64,000 nucleotides of DNA from Rhodobacterales bacterium (GCA_002747035.1 PDRZ01000016.1:62001-126000), one strand, 5' to 3'. Shown: positions 41,521 through 51,561, counted from the stretch's first letter. Numbers and translations are program-made. Notes: generated by a model not told the origin, from the sequence alone.

Positions 41521-42194
41521 CGCTGGACGACGCGCTTGCCGCCCTCAAGGCCCATGTGGAACCGGGCTGCGCCGAACAGATGGCGGCCTATCACAAACAG
41601 ACACGTCCGGTTTTGGGCGTGCCCAACCCGGCGATCAACGATCTGACCAAAGAATGGCGGCGCTCCTTGAGCGTCGATGCGCGGGTCACTCTGGCCGATC
41701 AGCTTTGGCAAAGCGATATTTTTGAAGCACGTATCGCGGCGGCCAAGCTGTTGACACAGGCCCGGTTGCGCCCGGATGAGACCGCGTGGACGCTGATCCG
41801 GTCCTGGGTGCCACAGTTTGATAGCTGGGCGATTGCCGATCACGCCTGCATGGCCGGACAGAAACGGCTTGTGGCCGCTCCGGCGCGGGTCGATCAGGTC
41901 GAAAGCTGGACGAAAAGCGACCACATGTGGACCCGGCGCGCGGCCCTGGTGATCACCCTGCCCTGGACCAGACAGAACCACCCCAAACCCATCGATCTTG
42001 AAATCCGTGATCGGGTACTGGGATGGGCAGCGACCTATGTGCCGAACCCCGACTGGTTCATTCAGAAATCCATTGCGTGGTGGCTGCGCGACCTGTCAAA
42101 ACACGACCCCGCCCGTGTGATTGCCTTTCTGGATCAGCATGGCGCGGCCATGAAACCCTTCGCCCGCAAAGAGTCCGCAAAGTATCTGAAGTGA
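41517..42194 (+). CDS. DNA alkylation repair (AlkD-like) HEAT protein
   Basis: The 225-residue protein fits the AlkD/AlkC-type DNA alkylation repair family: KQTRPVLGVPNPAINDL (~28-44), FEARIAAAKLLTQARL, WVPQFDSWAIADHACM (~97) and FIQKSIAWWLRDLSKHDP (~180). Family members excise bulky or cationic alkylated bases with a HEAT-repeat fold. Activity is not proven. It ends the glmUS operon; the 158 bp that follow hold a repeat motif (42327) and no terminator I can name. Confidence 0.82.
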   Translation: MTLDDALAALKAHVEPGCAEQMAAYHKQTRPVLGVPNPAINDLTKEWRRSLSVDARVTLADQLWQSDIFEARIAAAKLLTQARLRPDETAWTLIRSWVPQFDSWAIADHACMAGQKRLVAAPARVDQVESWTKSDHMWTRRAALVITLPWTRQNHPKPIDLEIRDRVLGWAATYVPNPDWFIQKSIAWWLRDLSKHDPARVIAFLDQHGAAMKPFARKESAKYLK

Positions 42195-42326
42195 CCCGCG
42201 CGTCCGTCAAACAACAAGGCGGCCACACCCTTCGGAAAGCGATGCTGTTTGGACGGATTTCGACCTGACAGGCCAGGACCTCTTGATTGCCAAAGGTTGA
42301 TTGCCACAGGGCAGATCATCCCATCA

Positions 42327-42345
42327 GCGTGATGTGGAAACGCTT
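42327..42345 (+). repeat. Repeat motif shared with the 62.1 kb palindrome
   Basis: GCGTGATGTGGAAACGCTT here is identical to 62100-62118, the right arm of a large hairpin. Only the one arm is present at this site, 8 bp before the ccmG stop on the opposite strand. Confidence 0.65.
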
Positions 42346-42352
42346 CAAGACC

Positions 42353-42901
42353 TCAGCTTCCTGCCCCCTGCGCTTCCCGAATCTTTGGCAGGATCGTCTC
42401 TTGCAGCACCCTCTGGGTGATCGGCCCGGCAAACCGCATGACCACTTTGCCCTGGGCGTCGATGATAAAGGTCTCCGGCGCGCCATAGACGCCCCAGTTA
42501 ATCTTGGTCGCGCTGGTTTTGGCCTCGCCCAGATGATCGAACGGATTGCCATCTTTCTCAAGATAGACCAGCGCCCGCGCCGCTGTATCGTCAAAATTGA
42601 TCCCGTGCAGCGGCACGTCAAGATTTTCCTTCATCCAAAGCAGTGTCGGATGCTCGGCCCGGCAGGCCACACACCACGTCCCCCAGAAGTTCACAAGCTT
42701 GACCGTGTCTGCCATCAACACCTCATCGGTCAACAGCGGGGTTTCGCCAAGCCGGGCCAGCTGTACCGATGGGACATCACGCCCCACCAGCTGCGACGGC
42801 AGCTCATCGGGGTTTTCCCGCACCATACCGAAAAAGAAAAGCGCGGCCAGCCCGGCAAATACCAGCGGCGGCGCAATCATCATGGGCGAAACCTTAGCCA
42901 T
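42353..42901 (-). CDS. ccmG: CcmG/DsbE thiol:disulfide interchange protein
   Basis: The 182-residue protein has an N-terminal membrane anchor (MIAPPLVFAGLAALFFFGM) and a periplasmic thioredoxin domain with NFWGTWCVACRAEHP (active site WCVAC, ~residue 74) and GVYGAPETFIIDAQG (~residue 140), the CcmG hallmark. It reduces apocytochrome c before heme attachment. It starts at ATG 42901, inside the last codons of ccmD (8-nt overlap). Confidence 0.93.
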   Translation of the reverse strand: MAKVSPMMIAPPLVFAGLAALFFFGMVRENPDELPSQLVGRDVPSVQLARLGETPLLTDEVLMADTVKLVNFWGTWCVACRAEHPTLLWMKENLDVPLHGINFDDTAARALVYLEKDGNPFDHLGEAKTSATKINWGVYGAPETFIIDAQGKVVMRFAGPITQRVLQETILPKIREAQGAGS

Positions 42902-43052
42902 CCGACGTCCTCCGCGCTTCCACATCCTCCAACTGAGCGCGCACCTTGCGCGACCGTGCGAGGCTGACCCCAACCAGCATCACGATCAACCCCAGCGTCA
43001 GGGCATAGGACCACAAAACCGGCCCCGCATATTGTCCAAGATCAGGTGTCAT
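42894..43052 (-). CDS. ccmD: CcmD, small heme exporter subunit
   Basis: The 52-residue protein has one membrane span (VLWSYALTLGLIVMLVGVSL, ~13-32) and a basic tail (ARSRKVRAQLEDVEARR), as in CcmD, which holds CcmC and CcmE together. It lies between ccmC and ccmG with 4- and 8-bp overlaps. Confidence 0.88.
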   Translation of the reverse strand: MTPDLGQYAGPVLWSYALTLGLIVMLVGVSLARSRKVRAQLEDVEARRTSDG

Positions 43053-43804
43053 CCCATCCGCTCCCGTGCCAGCAGCGCCCGCATCCGGCGGGCGCGAATT
43101 TCCGTATTGGTGCGCACAATAACCAAGGCAATAAACAGCAAAACGAACCCGGCCATCGAGATGAACAGCGGCACCGCGAAAACATTGCTCACCCGTTCCT
43201 CGGTATCCCCGGCAATCGCCCCGACCCGCATCACCGACGCCCCCTGATGCAACCCCTGGTTCCAGAAATTCACCGCATACCGGCTGAGGATCGCAAAAAC
43301 CGATCCCACAAGGCACAGAACACTGGTCAGATCCGCCGCCGTATCATCGTTTTCAATCGCCGCCCAAAGGGCCATGTAGCCAAGGTAGAACAGGAACAGC
43401 ACAAGGAACGAGGTCAACCGCGGATCCCATTCCCACCATGTGCCCCACATGGGCTGCCCCCAGATCGCCCCGGTGATCAGCGCAATCAACGTCATCACCG
43501 CCCCGATCGGGGCCGCCGCCCGCGCCGCCAGCGCGCTGACATGGTGCCGCCGCACGATCCAGACAAGCGATGTGACCAGCATCATCGCCCAAATATTGAT
43601 CGCCATCATCGCGCCTGGCACGTGAATATAGATAATCTTGACCGTGGCCCCTTGCCGGAAATCATCCGGGGTAAAGAAAAACCCCCAGATCAGACCAACA
43701 GCAGTGGTCACAACCGCCAGAACCGCGAAAAACGGCAATACCCGCTCAGTGGTGCGGATGAATTTCAATGGGTTGGCATATTCCCAAAGCGCATTCAGGT
43801 TCAT
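43049..43804 (-). CDS. ccmC: CcmC heme transporter
   Basis: The 251-residue protein has six membrane spans and the tryptophan-rich motif WGTWWEWDPRLTS (~residues 117-129) flanked by conserved His, typical of heme-handling CcmC. It delivers heme to CcmE in the periplasm. The ATG at 43804 follows ccmB after a 127-bp gap; ccmD overlaps its end. No ccmE or ccmF/H genes are in the window. Confidence 0.95.
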   Translation of the reverse strand: MNLNALWEYANPLKFIRTTERVLPFFAVLAVVTTAVGLIWGFFFTPDDFRQGATVKIIYIHVPGAMMAINIWAMMLVTSLVWIVRRHHVSALAARAAAPIGAVMTLIALITGAIWGQPMWGTWWEWDPRLTSFLVLFLFYLGYMALWAAIENDDTAADLTSVLCLVGSVFAILSRYAVNFWNQGLHQGASVMRVGAIAGDTEERVSNVFAVPLFISMAGFVLLFIALVIVRTNTEIRARRMRALLARERMG

Positions 43805-43931
43805 ATGTTGCCTTTCAACTGGCTATAGCCGGAACGGAAACACCCGATCCCGGCGCGTGGCTCTTGATTTGTATTAAGTCCCTGCAAAAAATCCACCCCT
43901 TCGCCTTCAACTCTCTGACAACCGCGCGCTC

Positions 43932-44588
43932 TTATCGCAGGTTAACCCGCAAAACCGCCGCGCTGGCAAAGGGCAGCAGGGCAATGGTAGCACAGGTGAT
44001 ACCCGCGAGCAGGGTCAGAGGTGTATCATAGGCAAACCCCCCGGCCCCGCGCCGCGCCACTTCGGCCCCAAAGATCAGCGTCGGCACGTAAAGCGGCAGC
44101 ACCAGCAGCGAAAGCAGCAGCCCCCCGCGCTTCAACCCCACGGTCAACGCCGCCCCGAACGTGCCCAGCACCGAAAGCGCAGGCGTGCCCAGCAGCAGCG
44201 ACAGCACCATCGGCGTCATCCCTTCACCCGGCAGGTTCAACAGCACCCCGAACAAGGGGGCCGCCAAAACCAGCGGCAATCCCGTGGTCAACCAATGCGC
44301 CAGCGCCTTGATGCTGACAATCGCCTCCATCGGCAATGGCGCGGTGGCCAGAAGGTCCAGCGACCCGTCCTCCCAATCCAGCGCAAGAATACGATCCAGT
44401 GACAAAAGACACGCCAACAGCGCCCCGATCCACAGAACCCCCGGGGCAATCCTGGCCAAAAGCGCGCTTTGCGGCCCCACACCAAAGGGCACCAGCACCA
44501 CGACGATCAGGAAAAAGACAAGACCAAGCCCAAAGCCCCCCCCGGCCCGGAGCCCCAGCCGCAGGTCCCGGATCAACAGAGCAATCAC
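43932..44588 (-). CDS. ccmB: CcmB heme exporter permease
   Basis: The 218-residue protein has about six membrane spans, and the region [26 protein letters not shown] (~64-89) is a CcmB signature. It pairs with ATPase CcmA in the release of holo-CcmE. It starts with GTG, overlapping the ccmA stop by 4 bp. Confidence 0.94.
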   Translation of the reverse strand: MIALLIRDLRLGLRAGGGFGLGLVFFLIVVVLVPFGVGPQSALLARIAPGVLWIGALLACLLSLDRILALDWEDGSLDLLATAPLPMEAIVSIKALAHWLTTGLPLVLAAPLFGVLLNLPGEGMTPMVLSLLLGTPALSVLGTFGAALTVGLKRGGLLLSLLVLPLYVPTLIFGAEVARRGAGGFAYDTPLTLLAGITCATIALLPFASAAVLRVNLR

Positions 44589-45202
44589 AGAAACACCTCG
44601 TCAAAATGCGCGTCCCTGGGCGGTTTGGCCCTGAACGGGCCCACGTCCAGAACATCGGCCTCGTCCAGCCCCAGATCGATATGGGTGGCAATCAACGCCA
44701 TGCCCCCCGATTGCAAATGGGCGCGAATGGCCGCGGCGAACATCGCCACCGCCTCGACGTCAAGCGACACGGTGGGCTCATCCAGAACCCAGACCGACCG
44801 CCCGGTGACCAACAGACGCGCAAGGCCCAGCCGCCGTTTCTGACCTGCCGACAACGCCCCGGCGGCGCGGTCGGACAGGTCGCGCAACGCAAACCCCTCC
44901 AGCGCGGCGTCGATTGACCCGGTGCCAAAAACCGAGGCCCAGAATTCAAGGTTCTCACGAACAGTCAGCGTGGCTTTCAACCCATCCGCATGGGCGGCAT
45001 AGGCCATGGCCTCGTGGTCCAGCCCAATCTCTCCGGCCAGCGCCGGCTGCAAGCCTGCAATGGTGCGCAACAATGTGGTCTTGCCGATCCCGTTGGGCCC
45101 GCGCACGACAAGCGCGCGCCCCGCCGCAAGGCGAAAGGACAGCCCCTCCAGCACCGGGAGTCCCCCCCGGGTCACCGCAAGATCCGTGACAGTCAGCTCC
45201 AT
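44585..45202 (-). CDS. ccmA: CcmA heme exporter ATPase
   Basis: The 205-residue ABC ATPase has Walker [18 protein letters not shown] (~35-51), signature [15 protein letters not shown] (~126-140) and Walker B VWVLDEP (~148-154). It powers CcmAB. The gene follows the TSUP/Mth938 gene by 71 bp on the same strand. Confidence 0.95.
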   Translation of the reverse strand: MELTVTDLAVTRGGLPVLEGLSFRLAAGRALVVRGPNGIGKTTLLRTIAGLQPALAGEIGLDHEAMAYAAHADGLKATLTVRENLEFWASVFGTGSIDAALEGFALRDLSDRAAGALSAGQKRRLGLARLLVTGRSVWVLDEPTVSLDVEAVAMFAAAIRAHLQSGGMALIATHIDLGLDEADVLDVGPFRAKPPRDAHFDEVFL

Positions 45203-45273
45203 GTTGCGCGCGTTACTCCTGTTTCCTGTCCCAGTGAATAGCCGTCCCCGGACGGGTTAAACCATGACCCATA

Positions 45274-46404
45274 TCAAACGGGCAGAACCGCGAGCGCCAC
45301 CCGCCGCCCTTCCGCCACCAACACGTTATAGGTCCGACAGGCCGAGGGCGAATTCATCACTTCGACCCCGATCCCAACCTCCTCAAGGGCGCTGCGCAAC
45401 CCCTTGGGCAAATGCGCAATTTCCGCGCCCGTGCCCACGAACAGCACGTCGATATCCCCGGCCAGCGCCAGCAAGGGCGCGGCGTCGTCATAGCCGCTCC
45501 AGCCCCGCGCGCCGGTCGCCGTCACGATCATCGCACCCCGGATCACCTCTCCCCTGAGGCGGAAAAAACCGGGGCCATAGCCTTCTACCGGCACGGCCTC
45601 GCCATACTCTACTTCATGGAACTCCAATGCGCGTCCTCTTTCTGATACAGTCTGGTGCAGCGTTGACATCAACCCGGACAGGGCCGAAACCGCGATGATG
45701 ACATAGGCCAGTCCGCGATACACGCGTTCCAGCCCGGGGCGAAACATCCAGGTTCCCAATACCACGCCCAGCAGGATCGGCAATGCCAGTCCCAACCCGA
45801 TCACCACCGGCGCCGGTTCAACCCCGCCAAGGATCAGCGCGCACAACATCACCACGTCATAGACAAACAGGAAACAGGTGATGTTGGCGCGAATAGCCGC
45901 CGCCGGTTTCGAACTGGCCATGTATAACATGATCACGGGCGGCCCCGGTGTCGCCACCGCCCCGCCAAGTACCCCGGACATGCCGCCAATCCCGTATCCC
46001 GCCCAACGCGGCAGGACCCCGTGATACCGCAGCCCCCCCACCATTGCGATCAGAACAGTGACAGAAACCACCGACACCGCAACCCGGAACACCCCGGCCT
46101 CAACCGCGTAAAGCAGAACCAGCCCAACCGGCAGGGCCAGAACCATACCGATGACCAACCGCCCAAGGTCCCGCTTGTCGCTCTGGCGAAAGGCCGCAGG
46201 GATTATCGCCATCGGGCCGAACACATCCATCAGGATCAAGGTGGTCACGGCCCAGATCGGCGACAGGACCTGTGCCGCGACGGGCAGATAGATCAGCGCC
46301 GTGCCAAACCCGGCAAAGCCCCGCACCAGCCCGCCCATAAAGGCGGCAAGAACAAGCCACCCAAGCCCCGGTTGCCCCAGGGCCTGGGTGAGCAGATCAG
46401 GCAT
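45274..46404 (-). CDS. TSUP (TauE/SafE) transporter fused to a Mth938-like domain
   Basis: The 376-residue protein begins at ATG 46404. Residues ~1-250 are a TSUP-type permease with seven to eight spans (AFMGGLVRGFAGFGTALIYLP ~22-42; GYGIGGMSGVLGGAVATPGPPV ~135-156), a family that moves sulfite, sulfonates or related anions. Residues ~262-376 are a Mth938-like domain (FHEVEYGEAVPVEGYGPGFF; DVLFVGTGAEIAHLP; GIGVEVMNSPSACRTYNVL), usually a separate small protein encoded next to secDF and ccmA. No stop separates them. It overlaps secDF by 8 nt. Confidence 0.82.
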   Translation of the reverse strand: MPDLLTQALGQPGLGWLVLAAFMGGLVRGFAGFGTALIYLPVAAQVLSPIWAVTTLILMDVFGPMAIIPAAFRQSDKRDLGRLVIGMVLALPVGLVLLYAVEAGVFRVAVSVVSVTVLIAMVGGLRYHGVLPRWAGYGIGGMSGVLGGAVATPGPPVIMLYMASSKPAAAIRANITCFLFVYDVVMLCALILGGVEPAPVVIGLGLALPILLGVVLGTWMFRPGLERVYRGLAYVIIAVSALSGLMSTLHQTVSERGRALEFHEVEYGEAVPVEGYGPGFFRLRGEVIRGAMIVTATGARGWSGYDDAAPLLALAGDIDVLFVGTGAEIAHLPKGLRSALEEVGIGVEVMNSPSACRTYNVLVAEGRRVALAVLPV

Positions 46405-49030
46405 CCACGTTGCCAAACCGCGTGCCCGCGCTTTGATCCGGCTTGGACCAGTCGCGCTTGACCCCCAGCCGTTCCAGGATAGCACCGGCGATAAAGACCG
46501 AACTGTAGGTCCCCACCAACACGCCCCAGATCATCGCAAAGACAAACCCGCGGATCACGTCGCCACCCAGAACAAACAGCGCGATCAACGCAAGCAGGGT
46601 GGTGACCGAGGTCATGACCGTCCGGCTCAACGTTTCGTTGATCGACAGGTTCAACACCCCCTTAAGCTCCATCTTCTTGTATTTGCGCAGGTTCTCCCGC
46701 ACCCGGTCAAACACGACCACAGTGTCGTTGAGCGAATAGCCGACGATGGTCAGCAAAGCCGCGATAATGGCAAGGTCGAACCGGATCTGGAACAGGCTGA
46801 ACACCCCGATGGTCAACACCACGTCATGCACCAACGCGGCCACGGCCCCCAGTGCGAACTGCCATTCAAACCGCAGCCAGATATAGACCAGCACCGCCGC
46901 AATCGCGAGCACCACGGCCAAGGCAGCGGTCTGGATCAATTCTCCCGACACTTTCGGCCCCACGGATTCGACGCTGACAAAGCGAATATCGGGCACGGCC
47001 TCACGCATCGCCGCCTCAACCGCGTCGGTGACATCTGCGGTCACACTCTGCTGGCCTTCCTGGGCCTGAATACGGATCATCGCCACGTTCTGATCGTCAT
47101 CGAAATTCGGATCGAACACCTCGGTAATGGTCACATCGCCAAGGCCCAGCGGTTCCAGCGATCCGCGATAGATGCCGATATCCACGGGCTCGGAACTCTC
47201 GGTACGGATTGTCGTCCCACCCCGGAAGTCGATGCCGAAATTCAGCCCCTGCACCACCGGCAGCGCCAGCGACACCACAACCAACAGGATCGACGCGCCT
47301 AGGGTCACCCTGGCTTTCGAGAAGAAATCCCACCTGGTCTCCTGGGGCACAAGGCGCAGCTTGCGGCTGTCCATGTCCAACGTCTTGGGACGGCGACGTT
47401 CAAACCACGTCACCACCAGCAACCGGGTCACATAGATCGCTGTAAACACCGAAGTCAGGATACCAAGCCCAAGGGTAATGGCAAAGCCCCGCACCGGGCC
47501 GGAACCCACGGCATAAAGGATCAACGCCGTGATAAAGGTGGTGATGTTGGCGTCGACAATCGCCGACAGCGCCTTTTCATAGCCAAGGTCGATGGCCCGC
47601 GCAGGCCCCTTGGCGGTTCTCAACTCTTCCCGGATCCGTTCAAAGACCAACACGTTGGCATCCACCGCCATCCCGATGGTCAACACGACCCCCGCAATCC
47701 CGGGCAGGGTCAGGGTCGCGCCAATGGTGCTGAGCAAACCAAAGATCAGCCCCACGTTGATGATCAACGCGATATTGGCAAACAGACCAAAGGTGCCATA
47801 GCTGAGGAACATGAAGATCAGCACGGCCACAAAGGCGATGATACAGGCGATCTTGCCCGCCTCGATACTGTCCGCACCCAATTCGGGGCCGATCGTGCGT
47901 TCTTCCAGGAACTCCAACCCGGCCGGCAAGGCCCCCGCGCGCAGCAGGATAGCCAGCTCGGTGCTTTCCTCCAGCGTGAAGTTGCCGGTGATGATGCCGG
48001 ACCCGCCGGGAATATGGCTCTGGATCGTCGGCGCGCTGACCACTTCCCCGTCCAGAACGATGGCAAAGGGATTGCCGATATTATCTGCCGTATAGTCGCC
48101 AAACTTGCGTCCGCCCGACGGGTTGAACCGGAAACTCACCGCCGGGCGGCCATTCTGGTCAAAGCTGGGCTGCGCATCCACAAGGTCCTCGCCCGTTACC
48201 ACGGCCGATTTTTCAAGGATATAATACAACCCGTCCTGTTCGAGATCAGGCACCACTTCGTTGCCCGCGCCCGGTGCCTGATCCTTGTTTTCCGTGCGGC
48301 TCACGACCGGCTGGAACGTCAACTGGGCCGTGGTGCCGATGATGCGTTTCAATTCGGCGGCGCTGCCCACACCGGGCACTTGGATCAGAACCCGGTCGGC
48401 ACCCTGGCGTTGAATGGTGGGTTCCCGCGTGCCCACCTCGTCAATCCGGCGGCGGATGATTTCCAGCGACTGGCGCACCGTGCGTTCGTCCGTGGCCAGC
48501 ATCTCGGCCTCGCTCAAACGCACAATCACATTCGCCCCATCGGTGCTCACGTCAATATCCGAAGCCCCGGCCCCGGTCAGGCTCACCACCGGACGGCCCA
48601 GCCCCCGCACCAGCGACGCGGCGCGCTCCACCTCTTCGGGCTTGGAAATCTTGACCCGCAGTTCGTCCTCGCCGCTGGGTTGCAGGCGGATCGTGCCGAT
48701 CGTGGCCCGCTCTTCGCGCAGCATGTCGCGGATCTCGGGCCACATGCCCTGAACCCGTGTTTTGTACACATCTTCGACCTGCACCTCGGCCAACAGATGC
48801 GCCCCACCGCGCAGGTCAAGCCCAAGGTTGACAAGGCCCGAAGGCAACCACGTGGGCCACTGCCCCGCCTGATCCGCCAATCCCGGCGCACGGCCCCCCG
48901 CCGCAAGCGCCGCTTCGGCGTCATTGCTGGTTTCCACACGGGTGTAGAACCCGTTAGGCAACGCCATCAACAGGCCAACCGCAACGGTCAACCAGATCAG
49001 CACGCGTTTCCAGGTTTCGATCTGAAGCAT
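46397..49030 (-). CDS. secDF: SecDF fused protein-export protein
   Basis: The 877-residue protein contains SecD (about 1-550) and SecF (about 560-860) in one chain, with twelve membrane spans expected. SecD marks are NLGLDLRGGAHLLAEVQVEDV (~46) and VTGEDLVDAQPSFDQNGRPAV (~270); SecF marks are VQGLNFGIDFRGGTTI (~580) and YSLNDTVVVFDRVRENLR (~765). It uses the proton gradient to aid Sec translocation from the periplasmic side. It follows the SecD-head-like gene by 10 bp and yajC before that. Confidence 0.95.
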   Translation of the reverse strand: MLQIETWKRVLIWLTVAVGLLMALPNGFYTRVETSNDAEAALAAGGRAPGLADQAGQWPTWLPSGLVNLGLDLRGGAHLLAEVQVEDVYKTRVQGMWPEIRDMLREERATIGTIRLQPSGEDELRVKISKPEEVERAASLVRGLGRPVVSLTGAGASDIDVSTDGANVIVRLSEAEMLATDERTVRQSLEIIRRRIDEVGTREPTIQRQGADRVLIQVPGVGSAAELKRIIGTTAQLTFQPVVSRTENKDQAPGAGNEVVPDLEQDGLYYILEKSAVVTGEDLVDAQPSFDQNGRPAVSFRFNPSGGRKFGDYTADNIGNPFAIVLDGEVVSAPTIQSHIPGGSGIITGNFTLEESTELAILLRAGALPAGLEFLEERTIGPELGADSIEAGKIACIIAFVAVLIFMFLSYGTFGLFANIALIINVGLIFGLLSTIGATLTLPGIAGVVLTIGMAVDANVLVFERIREELRTAKGPARAIDLGYEKALSAIVDANITTFITALILYAVGSGPVRGFAITLGLGILTSVFTAIYVTRLLVVTWFERRRPKTLDMDSRKLRLVPQETRWDFFSKARVTLGASILLVVVSLALPVVQGLNFGIDFRGGTTIRTESSEPVDIGIYRGSLEPLGLGDVTITEVFDPNFDDDQNVAMIRIQAQEGQQSVTADVTDAVEAAMREAVPDIRFVSVESVGPKVSGELIQTAALAVVLAIAAVLVYIWLRFEWQFALGAVAALVHDVVLTIGVFSLFQIRFDLAIIAALLTIVGYSLNDTVVVFDRVRENLRKYKKMELKGVLNLSINETLSRTVMTSVTTLLALIALFVLGGDVIRGFVFAMIWGVLVGTYSSVFIAGAILERLGVKRDWSKPDQSAGTRFGNVDA

Positions 49031-49040
49031 CTGCTCTCTC

Positions 49041-49502
49041 CTATGCCCCGGTTTCGGGCGTACATCCCGGCGCGGTCAGGGCCTTTGCAACCCCTTCGGC
49101 CTGTTCTTCTGTGTCCATCCCGGTCAACATCCCGTGACCGCCATGGATGATTGATCGCACCACCACCGGCGCGTTCAGCACTTTCTCGTCAAAGGATATG
49201 GCGATGGGCGCGCCGATATGGTCTTTGGTATAGCCCCCAAACCGCTGTGCCGCGACCGGGGTCATGGTGATGAAAACGGCGGGGTTGTCCGCCATGTCCA
49301 TGCCCGCCCGCGCCGTGGCCACATCCGCTTGGATCAGGATCACCTGCCCGCCCGCGAAATCCTCCCGCGCCGGTTCGCCCCCCTGATACACGCGCCCCTC
49401 GGGCCACCCGATCACCTTGGACCTTGGCACACAATCGCCGGCCCAAACCGGACCGGCGAAAGCGAAAAGCGCAACGCTAAAGGCGAACGGGAAACGCAGC
49501 AC
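49041..49502 (-). CDS. Secreted SecD-head-like protein
   Basis: The 153-residue protein (GTG start 49502, AAGGA upstream) has a signal peptide (FAFSVALFAFAGPVWAGD) and a domain like the periplasmic P1 head of SecD: VFITMTPVAAQRFGGYTKDHIG and PIAISFDEKVLNAPVVVRSI, ending TGMDTEEQAEGVAKAL. This matches the SecD pattern KFGDYTADNIGNPFAIVLDG of the next gene, so it may be a duplicated, soluble copy of that domain. It would be periplasmic and lies between yajC and secDF. Confidence 0.78.
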   Translation of the reverse strand: MLRFPFAFSVALFAFAGPVWAGDCVPRSKVIGWPEGRVYQGGEPAREDFAGGQVILIQADVATARAGMDMADNPAVFITMTPVAAQRFGGYTKDHIGAPIAISFDEKVLNAPVVVRSIIHGGHGMLTGMDTEEQAEGVAKALTAPGCTPETGA

Positions 49503-49513
49503 GCGCGAGGTCC

Positions 49514-49804
49514 TTACGAATTGGCCGCCGGTTCGGTCTTGTTCAGAACCTGCGCGATGGTCTGTTTGATCACCCGCACCTTGACGCCCTCGGCAATCTC
49601 GATTTCCAGCTCGCCGTCTTCCTTGACCTTGCTGACCTTGCCGATCACCCCGCCCTGGGTCACCACCTGATCGCCACGACGCAGGTTTTCGACCATGTTC
49701 TGATGTTCTTTCATCTTCTTCTGCTGGGGCCGGATCAACAGGAAATACATGATCGCGAAGATCAGGATAAGCGGGAGAAACTGGGCCAATGCGCCACCTT
49801 CCAT
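49514..49804 (-). CDS. yajC: YajC, Sec translocase accessory subunit
   Basis: The 96-residue protein has one membrane span followed by FLLIRPQQKKMKEHQNMVENLRRGDQVVTQGG in two parts (~18-50), the YajC signature. It forms part of the SecDF-YajC complex. ATG 49804 has GAGGA upstream and gives the conserved N-terminus MEGGALAQFLPLILIF; a longer in-frame ATG at 49840 is less likely. Confidence 0.93.
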   Translation of the reverse strand: MEGGALAQFLPLILIFAIMYFLLIRPQQKKMKEHQNMVENLRRGDQVVTQGGVIGKVSKVKEDGELEIEIAEGVKVRVIKQTIAQVLNKTEPAANS

Positions 49805-49999
49805 GGGAGTGTCCTCTTCTTTTATGCACGTTTTCTGCAAGGGTGCGAGGCACCCCCCGCAAAGTCAGCGGGAACCTATGCGCGTTAAGGTGGGTTTGCA
49901 AGGCGATCCGTTTGGGTTTCCGCCGCTTATCTGCCCGCCCCGCTGGCATTAACGCGATGGGGCGTCTGAAGGGTGACGAATAACGTGGGATTCGATGTG

Positions 50000-50188
50000 A
50001 TGAGTGATGTAAACAGACCCACCCCGCTGGATTGGCCCGGCTATCGGCGTGTGCCGGATTTCCGGCGCGCCCGCTTGTCGGGCGGTCTTGTGGGCGCACT
50101 GTTCGCCCTGCTGGCCCTGGCCACCCTGACCCGCGCGCGCCTTAAAAACACACCCCAGGACAATCACCCGTTTACCCTTGCCCCTTAA
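50000..50188 (+). CDS. Small putative membrane protein before serS
   Basis: The 62-residue frame starts MSDVNRPTPLDWPGYRRVPDF and has one hydrophobic stretch (GGLVGALFALLALATL, ~28-43). It ends 61 bp before serS. No clear ribosome site; an alternative GTG start lies at 49973. I do not recognise a family. Bases 49805-49999 hold the yajC promoter and nothing else that I can name. Confidence 0.35.
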   Translation: MSDVNRPTPLDWPGYRRVPDFRRARLSGGLVGALFALLALATLTRARLKNTPQDNHPFTLAP

Positions 50189-50249
50189 ATCGGTCATAAG
50201 CCGGTTATACGACTCAATTTGACCACCCAAGCAACCAAGGACCCGTCCG

Positions 50250-51542
50250 ATGCACGACATCCGCCTTTTGCGTGAAACACCCGCCATTTTCGATGCTCAA
50301 CTTTCGCGTCGCGGGGTGTCGCCGGTGTCCGAAGAGTTGCTGGAGCTTGACAGAGAGCGCCGCAACGCGATCCATGCCGCCGAAACCGCGCAGGCCGAAC
50401 AAAAGGCCGCAGCCAGGGAAGTGGGCAAGGCCAAGGCCAGCGGTGACAACGCCGAGTTTGAACGGCTGCGGGCGCTGGTGGCGGAAAAGAAATCCGAAAC
50501 CGCCGCAATGCAGGCCAAGGCCAAAGAACGCGATGCCGAACTGACCGCGCGGCTGATGGAACTGCCCAACCGCCCGCTTGCGGACACGCCCGAAGGCACC
50601 GATGAAAATGACAACGTGGAAATCCACCGCTGGGGCACCCCGCGCGCCCTGGATTTCAAACCGTCAGAGCATTACGAACTGGCCGGCGTGAAACCGGGGA
50701 TGAATTTCGAACTGGCGGCCAAGCTGAGCGGGTCGCGCTTCGTGGTGCTGCAAGGCGCGGTGGCCCGCATCCACCGGGCGCTGGCGCAATTCATGATCGA
50801 CACACATGTGGACGAAAACGGGCTGACCGAAACCTGGACCCCGGTTTTGGTGCGCGAAGAAATGATGCTTGGCACCGGCCAATTGCCGAAATTCGGGGAA
50901 GACAGCTATCAAACCACCAATGGCTGGTGGCTGGTGCCTACGGCGGAAGTACCTTTGACCAACATCGTCAACGGCGAAACGGTGGAAGAAAAGGAGCTGC
51001 CCAAACGCTTTGTCGCCCACACCCAATGCTTCCGCTCGGAAGCGGGCAGCGCGGGGCGCGATACCTCGGGCATGTTGCGCCAACACCAGTTCGAGAAGGT
51101 AGAGATGGTCAGCGTGACCACCCCCCATGACTCTCGCGAAGAGCTGGATCGCATGACCGGCTGTGCGCAAGGCATCCTGGAAAAGCTGGGCCTGCCCTAT
51201 CGCACCGTGGTGCTGTGTACCGGCGACATGGGGTTCGGCGCGCGCCGCACCCATGATATCGAAGTGTGGTTGCCGGGACAGGACACCTATCGCGAAATTT
51301 CCTCTGTTTCGGTCTGTGGCGATTTTCAGGCGCGGCGGATGAACGCCCGTTTCAAACCCGCCGCTGGGGGGAAACCTGAATATGTACACACGCTGAACGG
51401 TTCCGGGCTCGCTGTCGGTCGCTGCCTGATCGCCGTGCTTGAGAATGGGCAACAGGCGGATGGCTCGGTTGACCTTCCGTCGGTGCTGCACCCCTATCTG
51501 GGCGGCAAGACCCGGTTGTCGGCAGTGGGTGAACTGATCTGA
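50250..51542 (+). CDS. serS: Seryl-tRNA synthetase
   Basis: The 430-residue class II synthetase has an N-terminal coiled-coil arm (about 35-105) and the catalytic core with motif 1, [21 protein letters not shown] (~195), motif 2, [21 protein letters not shown] (~260), and motif 3, [20 protein letters not shown] (~382). It charges tRNA-Ser with serine. It is a single-gene unit with a weak terminator downstream. Confidence 0.96.
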   Translation: MHDIRLLRETPAIFDAQLSRRGVSPVSEELLELDRERRNAIHAAETAQAEQKAAAREVGKAKASGDNAEFERLRALVAEKKSETAAMQAKAKERDAELTARLMELPNRPLADTPEGTDENDNVEIHRWGTPRALDFKPSEHYELAGVKPGMNFELAAKLSGSRFVVLQGAVARIHRALAQFMIDTHVDENGLTETWTPVLVREEMMLGTGQLPKFGEDSYQTTNGWWLVPTAEVPLTNIVNGETVEEKELPKRFVAHTQCFRSEAGSAGRDTSGMLRQHQFEKVEMVSVTTPHDSREELDRMTGCAQGILEKLGLPYRTVVLCTGDMGFGARRTHDIEVWLPGQDTYREISSVSVCGDFQARRMNARFKPAAGGKPEYVHTLNGSGLAVGRCLIAVLENGQQADGSVDLPSVLHPYLGGKTRLSAVGELI

Positions 51543-51561
51543 TTCACCCCCTCTGATTCAC

